Shown here piece by piece: positions 1 through 11,880 of a stretch of 64,000 bases of DNA. Position 1 is the first letter of the stretch. Each line of letters opens with the position of its first letter. Under the pieces are notes generated by a model. It ran no database searches. It had not been told where the DNA came from and saw only the letters and a program-made list of their open reading frames with translations. Location of the stretch: assembly GCA_905147135.1 (NCBI GenBank), contig LR990049.1:9689428-9753427 (forward strand). Direction: 5' to 3'. The position numbers and the translations under genes are program-made. This DNA is from Blastobasis lacticolella. Lineage: Eukaryota; Arthropoda; Insecta; Lepidoptera; Blastobasidae.

Positions 1-1827
1 CTCGACAAAATTGTAATCCTCTTAAAAGCGAGACGCTTACCACGCGGCATTAAAGCAGATGTTGGAAAATGAATTTATTTCATGTCGCCACGAAGGAAGG
101 TGAGGACGAAATCCATTCGCGTATAGTGGATAATCCGGGAGCCAGACTCCGCGGCGAGCGTTCACGAATATAAAGGGAATGCTTCCTATTGATCGAAAAA
201 TAGTTGCCACATAATAACTTTGTGGTGACGGAGCGGCACGATGTGAGTCAGGATATTAAATTCGAGCTGTCTTTAAAATTATCCGCGTCGGTATTTTCGT
301 CTTAGACTTGTTAAGTTGATACATTTATTCGCGGATTTAAGTAATTTACGAAAGTCTATTTCTGTCTACCTATTATAGGTACCTAAATGCGAAACTTAGT
401 AGGTATTGTTCGGAATCTTGAAGATTACTTCTCGTCGAGACATTTCGTCGTATTCTGCTTGAATCAAGTCGCGGACAGAAATATAAGTTAAATAACTATT
501 AAATGCCGTTGTATCTACTTAGATACTTCGTGCTAAAGTAAAACGTAACTTTTCATTTTATCAACAGGTAGTCTTTGTCATCGGAAAGCGTGTAAGAAGG
601 GACAGTACCGCCATGGCACTAATCCGGAGAAATTCATCGAGTCCGAAGACCTTCCGGTGTCTTTGCCTGTAAATCCGGGCATTTGCAAGTTAAGTCGGAC
701 ATTTTTATGTCTTCCTAGGAAGCGGGACACGGATAGCGTAGGTACGTGTATTTATTATGGCGTCGTGAAATGATTTTGGTTGTATTCCGGGACGCTTTTC
801 CTCCTCGAAAAGTGGATAACGTTCTCAGACTCCAGACAGTACCTATGAATAGGTACTCTAAAATCTAAAACCACGAAGTGTAGAAATAACGTATACGGCA
901 CCTAACGTTACTAGATAAACGTGGCGTAACTATTAAGACATTATCTACCTATGTATTAAATAGACATTTTTGTTTAAATACTAGGCAGGTTAGATTGTTT
1001 TATTTAAGAAGGTATATTATGTAGTTAAATACTTGTTTCAGATATAAAATGCATCAATGCACTCATCAATATACACTTACAAAATCTACGCAAAGCAAAA
1101 TGGAGCGCATATAGGTAGGTATAAGGCGAAGTCGAGACGGGTAGCACAAATCAATGTAATGTGTTCCAGCTAAGCAATCACGGGAAACCCGGCGCAGCTA
1201 CCCTGCGGCGAGCGGAGCTTTCGGCTGAGATCGCAGTTTCATTAATTAAATTAAAGAACCTAGACATGGTTAGGCTACTGCGTTGCTACACTTGCTCCTA
1301 AATTAGATTTTCCAACAGCTGTCGCGATGTATAATGCAGACCTATGTTACTATGTGCCTACCATCTAGATGCCTAGGCATCTAATCGGAAAAATACCTAC
1401 TTCTTTATACCTTAAAGATAGCCATAGCCACGCGTTGCTATAATAGGAAAACAACTCAGTTAGTGGAACTAAATTGTCGGTCCAAATAGCTCCTTTATTT
1501 AACAATCCCATAGAAATTAACGGCTTGAAGTTGTTCTTATATTTTTCAATATTTTGGATAGCTTCAGTAATTAATTGTTTTTTCTTCTCTCACCTGATGG
1601 GATGCATCGATGAGGCCGAATATATATTGGTTTTGCTTACCTAGAAGATAATTTTTGACTTGAAGGCTCCAATGTTATATTTTTAGGGGGAACAGTGATG
1701 CAGGCAGAGAGCCAGAGAGTTCCACTCCTTAGCTTTAGAAAAAGTATGCAAATCGTTAAGTAGGTACTTACATGATGGCGGGACGTCAACCATGTAGATG
1801 GTAAGGAGTACTTACTAAGTAGTCTTA
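1..1827. other. intergenic, no gene seen
   Basis: AT-rich sequence with only short open frames, none with splice context or a recognisable domain. Repeated short TAGGTACCTA-like words occur here as elsewhere in the window. I see no gene, RNA or complete element. Confidence 0.6.
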
Positions 1828-1940
1828 TCATCATCATCATAATCTTAGTCACTCCCGTCATATGCCATGATCCGCCTTCCTACTCTTTCTTCTCCACTTC
1901 GCCCCGTTTTCGGCATCCTCGCGTCGTGACATAAGCCGTT
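1828..1940 (-). mobile_element. RTE-like LINE 3' end fragment
   Basis: On the minus strand this ends in an ATGATGATGATG-type tail. Just upstream it matches the C-terminal coding end of the LINE copies at 55866-56155 and 62683-63132, for example the GGATGCCGAAAAC-like word and the GGAGTAGAAAGG-like word. It is a 5'-truncated remnant with no intact frame. The family assignment rests on within-window similarity and the tail type. Confidence 0.6.
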
Positions 1941-2150
1941 GGCTATCGCAGCCGACTCAGCGTACTATTTTAAATTCAGCTAGCAAGCAAACAATCTGCA
2001 TGTTGAAGTGGTATAGCGATAGGGGTGGTCATGTGTCTTACTTGCGTACTAAATAAAGATTGAAGTCGTCTGAATGGGTACTCGGTACACCGCCGTATTT
2101 GCATTTTGTTCATTCTACAAAGAAAAGATTCCAAAATGTACCTAAAGTAA

Positions 2151-2492
2151 AAATCATCTTAGCGTTAATGTTCCGGTTGTGCTCTCATGCACGAGGGCCC
2201 GGGGTCTGCCTTGACCATGCTCCAGGATTTAGCAGATCAGATAATTACAGTGGAGCGACTGCCATCCTCCCTCCGTGACACCCTGCTACCAGGGCAACCT
2301 GCCGAGATTGGATCATGGTTACACATTCAGGCGCCTGAATATGCTGGGTTCAGTTTGTTTTCTTCACCATAAGAGCATCGGTTAGCATTCAACTAATGTA
2401 CATAACACAGAAAAGATAACTGGTACATGGCCCCAGTGGAATTCGAAACTCCCGGTGAGTTAATCAGTTAATCAGTAGCCCACCGACGCTCC
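2151..2492 (-). mobile_element. tRNA-derived SINE (family A), near full length
   Basis: Read on the minus strand, it starts with a tRNA-Ser/Leu-like head (GGAGCGTCGGTGGGC...), continues with a GTACCA...TTATGTACAT segment and a conserved body, and ends ACATTAACGCTAAGATGAT. Other copies or fragments lie at 11028-11075, 21958-22303, 26517-26731, 39745-39958, 41996-42293 and 45400-45583. The head has drifted from a functional tRNA. Confidence 0.75.
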
Positions 2493-2559
2493 ACCGACCT
2501 ACAGTAGTTACATTTAAAAAATGACAGCTGTACAAATGGGCGAATAGTTAACCATTATA

Positions 2560-2760
2560 CAACTCTATATGTGGAATAGCGAATCTGGTGAATCGCAGCA
2601 GTTGTGTGGAATTAATATTGTGTAGAATCGCGAACAGGAAGAAACGCGTTTGTGTATAATTGAAGACTGTGTGGAATAAATAATGTGTTGAATGTCAGTT
2701 GTGCGGAATCCATATTGTGTAGAATCGCGAATAGGTAGAATTGCGTTTGTGTTGTACATC
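2560..2760. repeat. degenerate minisatellite, ~97 bp period
   Basis: The words TGTGTAGAATCGCGAA and GCGTTTGTGT occur twice, about 97 bp apart, with related TGTGTGGAAT words between them. It is a short imperfect tandem repeat with no coding signal. Confidence 0.55.
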
Positions 2761-3046
2761 GATCAATCCCTCCCAACCCCTACAACCCGCCGCGTAGCAG
2801 AGCAGCAAAAAACTGCTTGTAGGGTTTAGCTAGCTATCTGGCTGGATTCAATCACTAACTTTGGTAAAGGTATGTTTAGCAGTGGTCTGCAGTTGACAAT
2901 GAAGATGAATTAAGAGTAGGTATAGCTAAGAGGGATAGGTACCTAACTATACCTCCCTACTCTGCGTGGATATATAATTTCCGGCGTTATCTAATAACAT
3001 AACGTTTTAAGCTATCGCGGTTATTATCACACATTATAAAGAAAAT

Positions 3047-3116
3047 TTCCGGGTTTCCGACCGCGTACCTTTGTTTACGAGTCGCCCGATATTTCGACGC
3101 AGTAGGAAACCCGGAA
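3047..3116. repeat. inverted repeat, 12 bp perfect arms
   Basis: The arm TTCCGGGTTTCC at 3047-3058 is matched by GGAAACCCGGAA at 3105-3116 around a 46-base loop that contains CG-rich words. The function is unknown. It may be the end pair of a small foldback element. Confidence 0.6.
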
Positions 3117-4150
3117 TATACCTTTTAAATGTATTACTTACCTACCTAATATAACTGCAACTGTAGGGCTTGAAGAGCAAAATTGTAATCAATTAATTAA
3201 CAAGTCCTCAAATGAAAAATGTTTTTTCATTTATTATGTAGGAGGGTAAGTTTATTTAATATTACCCGTAATAACCAGAGGACAAAATGTGCACTTAATT
3301 AATGTTTAATTTACCCATCTAATTGAAAAATATGATTAGAAGATATTTTTTGCGCACAAGAAAATTATTTTCTCTTCGAGAAAATGTAAGCTTCGTAGGT
3401 AAGAGGGTGGCAAGGCAACTGGCAATTACGTACTCTGCAATATCGATAGGTAGGTAGTCAGCTGACTGTTAGTTTTGCCCCGAATGTAGGTAGGTACCTA
3501 TTCTATGTCGGTATGTGTATGTTTACGCGACTAATTTGGTGGGAGCCACAGACCTTATAACCAACTAGCTGCCCTTAACAAATAATACACTCAAACTTAC
3601 CTCATGAATCACTCTGTCTGTTGGTGACAATCGCATGAAAAGTAGTTGAGTTTATCGCGAACAGACAGACAGACGCGGCGTGAGACTCTGTTTTAGAATA
3701 TGTAGTGAGAGTTATAAACAAATGAACGCAAATAATTCCCATCCAATGTTTTCATTGCCAAAAAAATCCAGTGTGCGATCTACACCCAGTCAAGGCATAT
3801 TAGATCACGCGATATTTAGCCTGTTGTGGTAAGTCTACGCGTGTGTAATAAGATTCCTCCTCCGTCCTCGCGTCATGTTCCTCATTACTGAGGGTCGTGA
3901 ATCCCCCGATGAACAGTCAATTTCTGCTTTACGATATCTCTCCACCGGCATCCGTCCTTAGCATCATGGAGTGTATCATGCACCTTTATATTGAGCGTTG
4001 AGCGGATTTGATTGGACTATTTAGTAGGGCTACGACCTCTCTGCGAAAGTTAGTCAGTCTAATTAGTCTGACCGAGTTGTTGTAGCCGCGCTAGACTGAA
4101 TATTGCGTGATGTAATTTATGTGCTTATTGCACATGCCTAAATTCATTAA

Positions 4151-4368
4151 CTAAATTCAGAAACAAAAAGCGTGAGTGCAAATCAAAGTGGAATTTATTG
4201 CTCATAGAATAAGGGCCATTCTTGTATCACTTATATTAGGCCACGCGTCGCTCCGCTTTTAAAAAAACCGAGATACAAAAATTGACCTTATTTTATGAAG
4301 TATATATACATTTTTATTTTATACATTCCACTTTGATTTGCTCTCACGTTTTTTGTTTCTGAATTTAG
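4151..4368. mobile_element. MITE-like foldback element, ~218 bp
   Basis: The terminal inverted repeats are about 45 bp. The left arm CTAAATTCAGAAACAAAAAG continues into a CGTGAGTGCAAATCAAAGTGG word. The right arm is its reverse complement with a few changes, ending TCTGAATTTAG. There is no coding capacity, and the target-site duplication is not clear. Confidence 0.65.
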
Positions 4369-4961
4369 GCATTTGAAATAAGCGCATTAGACCGTTTAGT
4401 CAGCAAGCAGTTCAGTGTTGCCAACAAGTTCGAAAACGAATCAAAAATTACCCATAAAATGAAAAAAGTTGATGTACCTAAGCTTATATTTTTGTTTTTG
4501 GTTATAAGCAAGTTAATAACAGCGAAAATATTTATTAGTCAATTGTACAATTGTAACAAGTTAATTATTGGATGTTATTTTATTTGAAACCAAAAGATTA
4601 TTTTGTAAATACCTGTAATGGTTTACAAAATCTTTACCTATATTACTAAAATCGTTACTTGGACAGTATTTAAATAAAGTACTGAATGAGAAAAGCGTGT
4701 AATATTTTTCAGTCTTGTGTTGTGTGTGAGACGAGAATTTATTATAGATCCCACCTAGATTCTATTAGGAAAAGGGCAGGTAGATGACGACGATAACACT
4801 AAGTACTTTTCTGTTTACCATGATGAGAACTACCTACCTAATGAAATTTATTTCGAGAACGTTGGTCGCTTTATTCGAGGATATAATAGCGACATCTAAC
4901 GTAGGGTGTGCTTGGTCTGTGAAGCGTCTTTATGAATGGAGGGAGAGGCTGGCTGCCGGCA

Positions 4962-4978
4962 CGGTTGCTAGGCAACCG
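4962..4978. promoter_or_regulatory. X-box-like palindrome (RFX-type)
   Basis: CGGTTGCTAGGCAACCG has perfect 7-bp arms around TAG. The core GTTGCTAGGCAAC resembles the X-box bound by RFX transcription factors. No gene start was recognised beside it, so function is inference only. Confidence 0.35.
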
Positions 4979-5162
4979 CCAACCCTCGAGACTCGGCTCG
5001 ACTTGACCCTGGAGGTCGATCATCCCGACAGTGCAGGGTGAAATCGGCACGGCACTTTCGAGATACAAATGTTATTTAGAAGGTATCTACGCAAATACCT
5101 AAAAACAAACAACTAAAATGGATTTTTAAACCAAAACGGTTTTGTTTATGTATCTTTATTAT

Positions 5163-5317
5163 ATCTATACTAATATATAAAGAGAAAAGATTTGTATTTT
5201 GTTAGTGTTGAATGATCCCTAAAATTATTTTACCGATTTAAAAAATTACCTAATATACCTAGTAGAATGCCAGATTAACACTGAGCTAGGCCACTTTTTA
5301 TCCCGGGAAAATAATAG
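5163..5317 (+). mobile_element. Helitron-like (Lep1-type) 5' end fragment
   Basis: It begins ATCTATACTAATATATAAAGAG and runs into a TTTGTATTTTG word and a CCGATTTAAAAAATT word. These are shared with the copies starting at 46483 and 54006. It lacks the 3' terminal hairpin, so it is truncated. Confidence 0.6.
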
Positions 5318-5319
5318 GT

Positions 5320-5445
5320 TTTTTTATTTATTTATAACACTTTATTGTACATTAAAGGAAATCGTAAAAATACAGTTTAAAACAATATAGGTACAAGGGC
5401 GGCCTTATCGCTGAGAGCGATCTCTTCCAGGCAACCATTTACACA
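5320..5445 (-). mobile_element. LINE 3' UTR remnant (GGCGGCCTTATCGC type)
   Basis: On the + strand a TTTATTTATTTATAA tail is followed by GGGCGGCCTTATCGCTGAGA, GCGATCTCT and CAGGCAACC. The same module occurs at 17630-17750. The ATCGCT...AGCGAT part forms a short hairpin near the 3' end of the element on its own (minus) strand. It is probably a CR1-like or jockey-like 3' end; the clade is not proven. Confidence 0.5.
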
Positions 5446-5699
5446 TAAACTAATAATAGAATATTAACATTTTAGGCAATGTACAAAATATAATACTAAC
5501 ATAAACAATAGCAACTACTTATATACATATCCAATAACATAAACAATACATAACAAATAACTTAATAATACAATAAATAACAATCCATTCCATATCTAGA
5601 CTCAGACAAAGGACCTCATTTTTGTAAGTCAAGGAGATGTTGCTTTAATCTCCCCCGGAATACACCTGGTGTATCAGTGTATCATAGGTTCCCGCGAGA

Positions 5700-7069
5700 T
5701 AGTAAAAATATATTTATTAAGCAAGCACAATTGATCAAGCTGTAAGTAAAACGGGTAACAACCTGTACCTTTGCCAAACAGTACTTTGTAAAGAGAACAT
5801 TAAACTTACAAACTAATATAATTTTTTATTATTTACTGAACAATGCAAATCCGAACTGCGTGCGGATGAAAGCCGCTGAGAACAGCTGGTTAGGTACCTA
5901 TAAATATCTACATGTTAAGGTTTGCCTTTCACGTACTAGGACGTCGTAGAACGTCGTTTATGTTCACCACATTGTTGGCTAGGCTTCGGATATTGTGAGA
6001 AGTAGGTGCGTAAACCTGCCGGTATCAGAAAAGAGGCTCAGGGGCGACCTAAGCAGCGATGGAGTGACGTCAGTGAATGGACTGGTGATCACTTAACATC
6101 CTCAGGTACCATCAGGTGACCTGCTTGCTCGTTTGCTTCTCTTGGTATTGGAGAAAAAGGCAAATAGTAAAACAATAATTAAAGATTACTAAAAGTAATA
6201 CAAAATTAGGCATCGTCCCGCTGGCATGCGAGACAACAATTCTCCGACCACAATAGGTACCAGCATTCTGGCTGGACTAATTAAGTTAGTAAAACTGCAG
6301 GTCAAAACCATTTAGAATACCAATCCTAAACCTTATTCGTTAATTCGTCTAGCCCGTGCTGTAGTTGTATGATAATAGGCACTGAGACCTTGCGGCGCTA
6401 AAAAACGTAATAAACTTTGATTTATACCTATATAGTAACGGTTTTAATTGTGTACAAACGAGGAGGTGTGTAGGTACAATAACCATATATTACATTGAGA
6501 CCAATTTATCAGTTAAGTTAATGGCGTCGTCAGCAGTAATAAGTGGGCGGTTCTTAAACTGACATTTTAGTACCTACTATTGCCGTGGCTCCGATTTCAT
6601 CTACAAACAGATAAGTTGGTGGCAGTGTGACGTCATGCGCCACACAATAATATTAAAGCGCCATCTACTATTACTTCGACGTACTATTTACAAATCTGCT
6701 TGCGTCATTTTCGTTCGTGAACCAGAGTTACTATTGATAACCTGATTTGACGCTAGATGTCGCTTTATGTTATTTATTGTAATAATTAACAAGAACTTTA
6801 TTTTTATTTTCATTGCTTTTTTAATCGCTACAAATATAATTTTTACGCGTAATATATGTCACGAAATGAACGAATCAGGAAGAGCTTTAAAAAACTGCAT
6901 TATTGTATCGAATACGTCAAAATATCTATAAACTTTGTGTTAAACTTTTTCAAATCCCTCAATCCCACTTTGATATTGCAAAATCATTGTAAAAGTGCCA
7001 TATTCCAAATTATAAGTGTAACAATGCACCATCTTCTTGCAATAACAAAATTTGAAGCGTCTGCCATAT
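5700..7069. other. intergenic with small LINE debris
   Basis: A short piece around 5990-6080 resembles the C-terminal coding end of RTE-like LINEs (CGACCTAAGCAGCGATGGAG). Around 6110-6135 lies an ACCATCAGGTGACC...GCTCGTTTGC word found in several repeats of the window. I see no gene. Confidence 0.4.
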
Positions 7070-7151
7070 GACGAGGTGGCCGAGTGGTTAAGGCGTTGGA
7101 CTGCTAATCCAATGTGCTCTGCACGCGTGGGTTCGAATCCCATCCTCGTCG
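7070..7151 (+). tRNA. tRNA-Ser (anticodon GCU)
   Basis: A complete 82-nt cloverleaf. The acceptor GACGAGG (7070-7076) pairs with CCTCGTC (7144-7150), with discriminator G at 7151. The D arm is GCC...GGC. The anticodon stem TTGGA/TCCAA encloses the loop CTGCTAA with anticodon GCT, decoding AGC/AGU serine codons. The long variable arm typical of serine tRNAs (TGTGCTCTGCACGC) is present, and the T arm is GTGGG-TTCGAAT-CCCAT. The internal RNA polymerase III A box (TGGCCGAGTGG) and B box (GGTTCGAATCC) are intact, and a T6 terminator lies at 7156-7161. There is no intron and no encoded CCA. Unlike the SINE heads in the window, all stems pair, so it is probably functional. Confidence 0.95.
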
Positions 7152-7155
7152 GATG

Positions 7156-7161
7156 TTTTTT
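7156..7161 (+). terminator. Pol III terminator of tRNA-Ser
   Basis: A run of six T residues begins five bases after the tRNA 3' end, as expected for RNA polymerase III termination. Confidence 0.8.
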
Positions 7162-7639
7162 GATAAAATTTTATTACTGTAAGTTTAGTACACAAAACGC
7201 ATATGCAACGCTAGGTATTTTGATAAATTTTTAGGTTTCATAATATTATTGATATTGGAATTGTTAAAACTTTTTATTTAAATTACCCGTTCTATGGTAA
7301 AGTCAAAAGGAATGAATACCCATGATTTTAATTAAAGCAAATAATCTATGTATTTGTCATCGACCAAACCTGTGCTGAAAATTTGTTTTAGAGGCCAAAT
7401 TGATTTTGATAAATTTTACAAGCTAAGGTTTACAGATATTTTAGTGTTTTGTTGTGACCACAGAAATAAAAATAAGATATGCATGAATAGAAATGCCATA
7501 TTCAAACTATGTGGAAAGCATGTCGTAACCTCGGCCACTAAGACTGCGTCCTTATAACTGTAGTAGTGTCAAATAGTATAGTGTCTGAAATAGGTTGAAC
7601 AAAGGATTACAAAAAGTCAGGTATTGGCGATTTTCGTAT

Positions 7640-7794
7640 AAGTTATACAGGTTTTCATGAAAACTTCCTCGTATCTGGGTGCTGCCGCGGGCACAGCCAT
7701 GTCATAGTTAGTACATAAGACATATTTATGGACATGGCTGTGCCCGCGACAGCACCCCGATAAGCGGAAGTTTTCATGAAGACCTGTATAACTT
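7640..7794. mobile_element. foldback hairpin element, ~155 bp
   Basis: The left arm (AAGTTATACAGGTTTTCATG..., with a GCTGCCGCGGGCACAGCCAT word) is mirrored by GACATGGCTGTGCCCGCG...TTTTCATGAAGACCTGTATAACTT. The arms are about 60 bp, the loop is AT-rich, and there is no coding content. It looks like a non-autonomous foldback or MITE and would fold into one long RNA hairpin if transcribed. Confidence 0.75.
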
Positions 7795-7799
7795 GTATA

Positions 7800-8624
7800 A
7801 AAATTTCATATGTACAAATTTTGATGGACATGGACACAAACAGTTTTAGGTTTTTCCCCTTCACTTTGGGTATATAACCTTGCTAGGTGCCAAACAAAAA
7901 GCATGGAAAGCAGACGCCAGGGTCCAATGTCTGGTACTTTCATAGTAATTGCATCTAAATAAGCGGGCTCGAGGCCCAGGACAACTGCATCTTGTAACGG
8001 CGATGAACATAAAATGTCAAGAGGAGCGGGTCCTTGCGATAGTCAGATCAGAATAGATATTGGATTGGAAGGATAAGCTGACGTGCTTAGGTACTTACCT
8101 AAACGCCCCTTAAGATATCAAATCCTGTAAATTTTAACTTGCATATAAAAGACATCAACGCGATATCTCTGGGTTCCATACAAAAGACATCAACGTGTGA
8201 CACTTACAAAACACAAAACCTTTTACGAACCTTACGAAATCTTTTTATAAATTGAATTTTGTGTTTACCATGCTGGGTGACATGGGTGTTCATCGAATAT
8301 TTTTCGTATATTATTAATGTTTCGAAAAAGCTTCCACGAATCTTATTTACGATATGATCACTTCATCGAAATACATCGTCTAATTTCATTACATTTACAC
8401 ATAATCTTGTTTGTTATAATAAACAGTCATTGCTTATCATAAAAGGTAATCAGAATAATAAATTGGGAATTTAGTTATAGGTAAGTAATAGTTAAGCAGT
8501 CGCTGCACGTAAAAAGCCAAATTTCTTCCATTGTTTAATTAGATAAGGGTATAAGTGTAAGTGTAGGACACCGCTATCAGTAAATCTGAAAACGCTTTCC
8601 TAGCAGAAGAGCGGACCCTGGTTG
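7800..8624. other. intergenic, no gene seen
   Basis: AT-rich with no exon-like open frame. No repeat recognised beyond simple words. Confidence 0.5.
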
Positions 8625-8720
8625 GAAGATTGACAATCTGCCGTGATTCTATTTTCTGACCTTTCTGTTCCATTTCGCTTGGTCTTCGACATCCTCAAGT
8701 CGTAAGCCGTTGGTTGGTTG
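8625..8720 (-). mobile_element. RTE-like LINE 3' fragment
   Basis: Resembles 1870-1940 (TTTCTGTTCCA...TCTTCGACATCCTCAAGTCGT...AAGCCGTTGG). It is the reverse complement of the C-terminal coding end of the LINE family at 55866-56155. Very short and broken. Confidence 0.45.
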
Positions 8721-8834
8721 GTAAAGCTTGTGTTATGGGTGTTAGATAACTGGATAATTGGGTCGGGGGTTTTCAACATAGCCATACCACATTGTTTATG
8801 GTGTATAATTTAAGGTAGTCAGTGAAATTTCAGG

Positions 8835-8985
8835 CATGAGGCATTTCATCTTAGTCCTTACAGTGACAACGCACCTGCGGTTCTGCATTTTGGTTACCTG
8901 CAATCGAAATGTACGAATTGTAGATGTTACGAGCGACAGTTACCACTTATCATCAGGTGGACTGTCTGCTCGTTTGCCACAGATA
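8835..8985. repeat. dispersed repeat, copy 1 of 2
   Basis: It shares an ordered set of words with 15810-15955: CAGTGACAACGCACCTGCGG, TTCTGCAT, TTACCTGCAA, GAATTGTAGATGTTA, ATCAGGTGG and CTCGTTTGCCAC. The ATCAGGTGG...CTCGTTTGCC end also occurs alone at several other places. It is probably the 3' end of an unidentified retroelement. Confidence 0.5.
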
Positions 8986-10520
8986 AGCATAAAACAATTA
9001 AATGGATCCTTATTTCAATGCAATAACAATGAGTAAGTAAAGTAATTGTACCTTAGGGCTAGATGACCTCATTCTAGTAATAAATGAGCAGGGCTTAAAT
9101 ACACACAGTAGGTACATAAGTTTCGCCATAATCAGGCGCTATCAGCGTAATCGCTATGAAAAACAGATATAGAATGATAAGGATAACATTGCGACCGAGT
9201 TGTGGCTATCACTCGTTCGGTCCAAATTTATCTAGACCTGTTTTCATTATCGGGCTGTTATCACAAAGACTGCCTCAGTCCCCTTTATTTTAAAACTCTG
9301 TTCTTGGTGGCAGGCGGACTTGCTTTTTGCATGTACAAATCAAGTACTATTTTCAGTTGCATGTTCTATTAACTTTATTGAGTATTTGTCGTTTTCTATA
9401 GAAGATGTGACGTGAAGTGCTACGTTTGCAATTGAACTGTGAAGTACCTAACTTGGACAAAGCAAGCCGATAGTTTCGTCGGCTGTGTTGGTGATTACTT
9501 TAAACAAATTAAAGGACGAAGGTAAAATTTCAGATTAAACTCTCTATCGGTAGATATTAAATAGAAGAGTCATCGCAACGCAACCATATCATATAATTAC
9601 CTTCATCCGGTAAGTATAGACGGCTTGTAGTTGTATCTTTTAAAACGTAGCGCAATGTATACATATTAGTATCCCTAGGTTTCAGATATTCTGGAAGACA
9701 GTGACCACTTTCCATCAGGTGGGTAGACTTTTCTTTATGGTTCAGTTAGCTGCAGAGTGTATGAACTCCCTTAGAATATATTAAATGTATGAAAGGGGGG
9801 GGGGGTCAGTTCTCTCTGAAGCCGATTGCAGTTTATAACTCTAAGTACCAGTTTTCTAAGTAAATTGATATCGCTCGGGATATACAGTCTTTAGAATGAT
9901 TGTCCAATGTCCGTCCATACCATTAAAAAAACAACCTACCTAGTTAGAAATTATCCTTCTCCTTCTTATCGAGTCAATCAATCAATCAATCATTTTTATT
10001 CCAATACCTACCTACAAATATTCTTAAAACTCAATACAAGAGTCGAAAGACTAAACTCCCACTTCCCACTTTGTTCGCTATTCTTAGATTAGGTCACTAA
10101 GGACCATAAAAATTAAAAATAAGAAACGACCTTCCGTGTGCCCCGTCGTTGGTCATCTTTAGTCACATTCTTCGTACACATCGTACACACGTAGACATCA
10201 CGTGATAAAAAATTGTTCGAATTGAGCTAATTGTTAAATGTATAAGTGGAGCAAGTAAACACTATTTGGGTACCTCATCGAGTACAGCGCACTTGTATTG
10301 AGTAACCTTCGTAATAGTTTTATGAAAGTACTGATAAAGAAACCAGGTAAGCTACTTCTTCTATCCTGTACGTACGCTTCTAAGGTGTAGGTAGAAGTAT
10401 ATGGAATAATCTTCCTGCAGCGGTGTACCCGGTACGCCATCGAAACCAAGAAACCTTTCTGGTGTTGCGGATGACCATGGGCGGCGGTGAGCACTTACCA
10501 TCAGGGGCTTTGAAAAGGCC
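8986..10520. other. intergenic, no gene seen
   Basis: Contains an 11-base G run at 9795-9805 and an (ATCA)n stretch near 9975-9992 followed by LINE-like debris (ACTTTGTTCGC). No exon-like frame was recognised. Confidence 0.45.
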
Positions 10521-10675
10521 ACATTAGCGTTTCGTATAATGATTCATACTATGATCTGGTGGCCAAAACTGGAACTAAGTGACGCCATTTTGAATTGTCA
10601 TGTCAATATCAATAACAGCGACGCTGCAGATAAGGTTGACAAATTAATATGAATCATATTATGAAACGCTAATGT
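10521..10675. mobile_element. MITE, ~155 bp with ~27 bp TIRs
   Basis: The left end ACATTAGCGTTTCGTATAAT (then GATTCAT) is the near-perfect inverse of the right end ATGAATCATATTATGAAACGCTAATGT. The interior has no coding capacity. The superfamily is not assignable by eye. Confidence 0.75.
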
Positions 10676-11027
10676 AATAAATTTCATGCTTGCCTCTCTC
10701 TATTAAAAAAAATCCGGCAAAGACGTGACGTCTGCCACTTGCAGTGTAGGGTTCCTTAGTTGCCTGTCTTAATATGGCGCAACAGAGGGCTTTCTGATAC
10801 TTTATATACCTATATTACAAGCTGCATAGCTACAACAATTTCTTATTCCCTACAATTTGTATGAAATATTTGGTGGGGCAGGAAGGGGAGAAGGGGGTGG
10901 GGGCATTTTTGTAAAATAAGAACAAAATGCACATCGGCTAGTTTGCATGTGAGTAACTAAGAACCGAAAGCCGAAACCAACCGAATGTGCATTATTTACC
11001 GCCGTTTAATGTACGTAATGAAACCGA

Positions 11028-11075
11028 GTGTCGGTGGCCGAAAGGTTAAGGTATCCGATTCGTAGGGTAGGTCAG
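11028..11075 (+). mobile_element. SINE family A head fragment
   Basis: GTGTCGGTGGCCGAAAGGTT, then AAGGTATCCGATTCG, matches the tRNA-like head of the SINE at 21958. The body is missing. Confidence 0.5.
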
Positions 11076-11179
11076 GTACTTCGTCTATAGATGAAAATAT
11101 GGCTGTCAGAACATCATTGTTGCTGTGCTATCCGTATAGGCTCTCAGGTTACGAATAATGAGTAAAACATAGCACAATG

Positions 11180-11212
<33 letters not shown>
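11180..11212. repeat. (ATA)n microsatellite
   Basis: About eleven consecutive ATA/TAA units. Confidence 0.9.
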
Positions 11213-11213
<1 letters not shown>

Positions 11214-11334
11214 GTGCGAAAGTTTCTTTCTGATCCAGAAAGTTCTTAATTTTTTTTGTTCCAGTGATACTTGGTCATTGACCCGTATCATCTGGCTATA
11301 TTACCCCTTAAAAGGGAGAATTGAAAATGATAAG

Positions 11335-11880
11335 AAAATAATAATAATAATAGTTTATTTATCATCTTATAAAGTTACAAAATATAAATTTCACAATAAA
11401 ACAAATATATATACACATACATACATATACACATACATATCAACAAAAGCGAAATCAAAATATATATGATGACAAATGGGCTTATGGCTCAGGGGAGCGT
11501 GACACAAGTCCCACACCCCTGCTATTCTGCCACTCCCCACAAAACAACTACCTGCTAACACACACACACAAAAAGTAGTAAAAAAATTTAAAAAAAAATA
11601 AAAACTGGATATACATAAATAAAAAGCACACAGCCACCAAAGCATATAACCAGCCACCCCACTGCGCAGCGTCACACCCCACACACCAGAGCCTGCTTCG
11701 ACAGCAGCCAAGATTTACAATGTTTACTGAACGTATTTTTGGTGACTCTGACTAGCCCCCTTATAGGTGGAGGCAAGTCGTTCCAAATCTTGGCTGCTGC
11801 ATATTTGAAACAGCCCCTGGTGCGTGATAGGGAGCATAAGGGTAATAGCAATTGCGGACCTCTATCACTATTAGTAGTAG
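11335..11880 (-). mobile_element. LINE 3' end with RT C-terminal remnant
   Basis: On the minus strand, about 11830 down to 11680 reads a clear C-terminal non-LTR reverse-transcriptase tail: FKYAAAKIWNDLPPPIRG, followed by a TKNTFSKHCKSWLL segment. The 3' UTR then runs to an (ATT)n tail at 11335-11352. An (AC/AT)n simple stretch lies at 11405-11445. It is 5'-truncated. Confidence 0.65.

Noticed and set aside
4784..5041. 85-codon frame (4784, +)
   Set aside because: No domain or splice context; contains the X-box-like palindrome, and the overlapping minus frame is equally open.
11028..11075. Possible tRNA gene because of GGTGGCCGA.AGGTTAAGG
   Set aside because: No anticodon or T arm; it is the head of a SINE.
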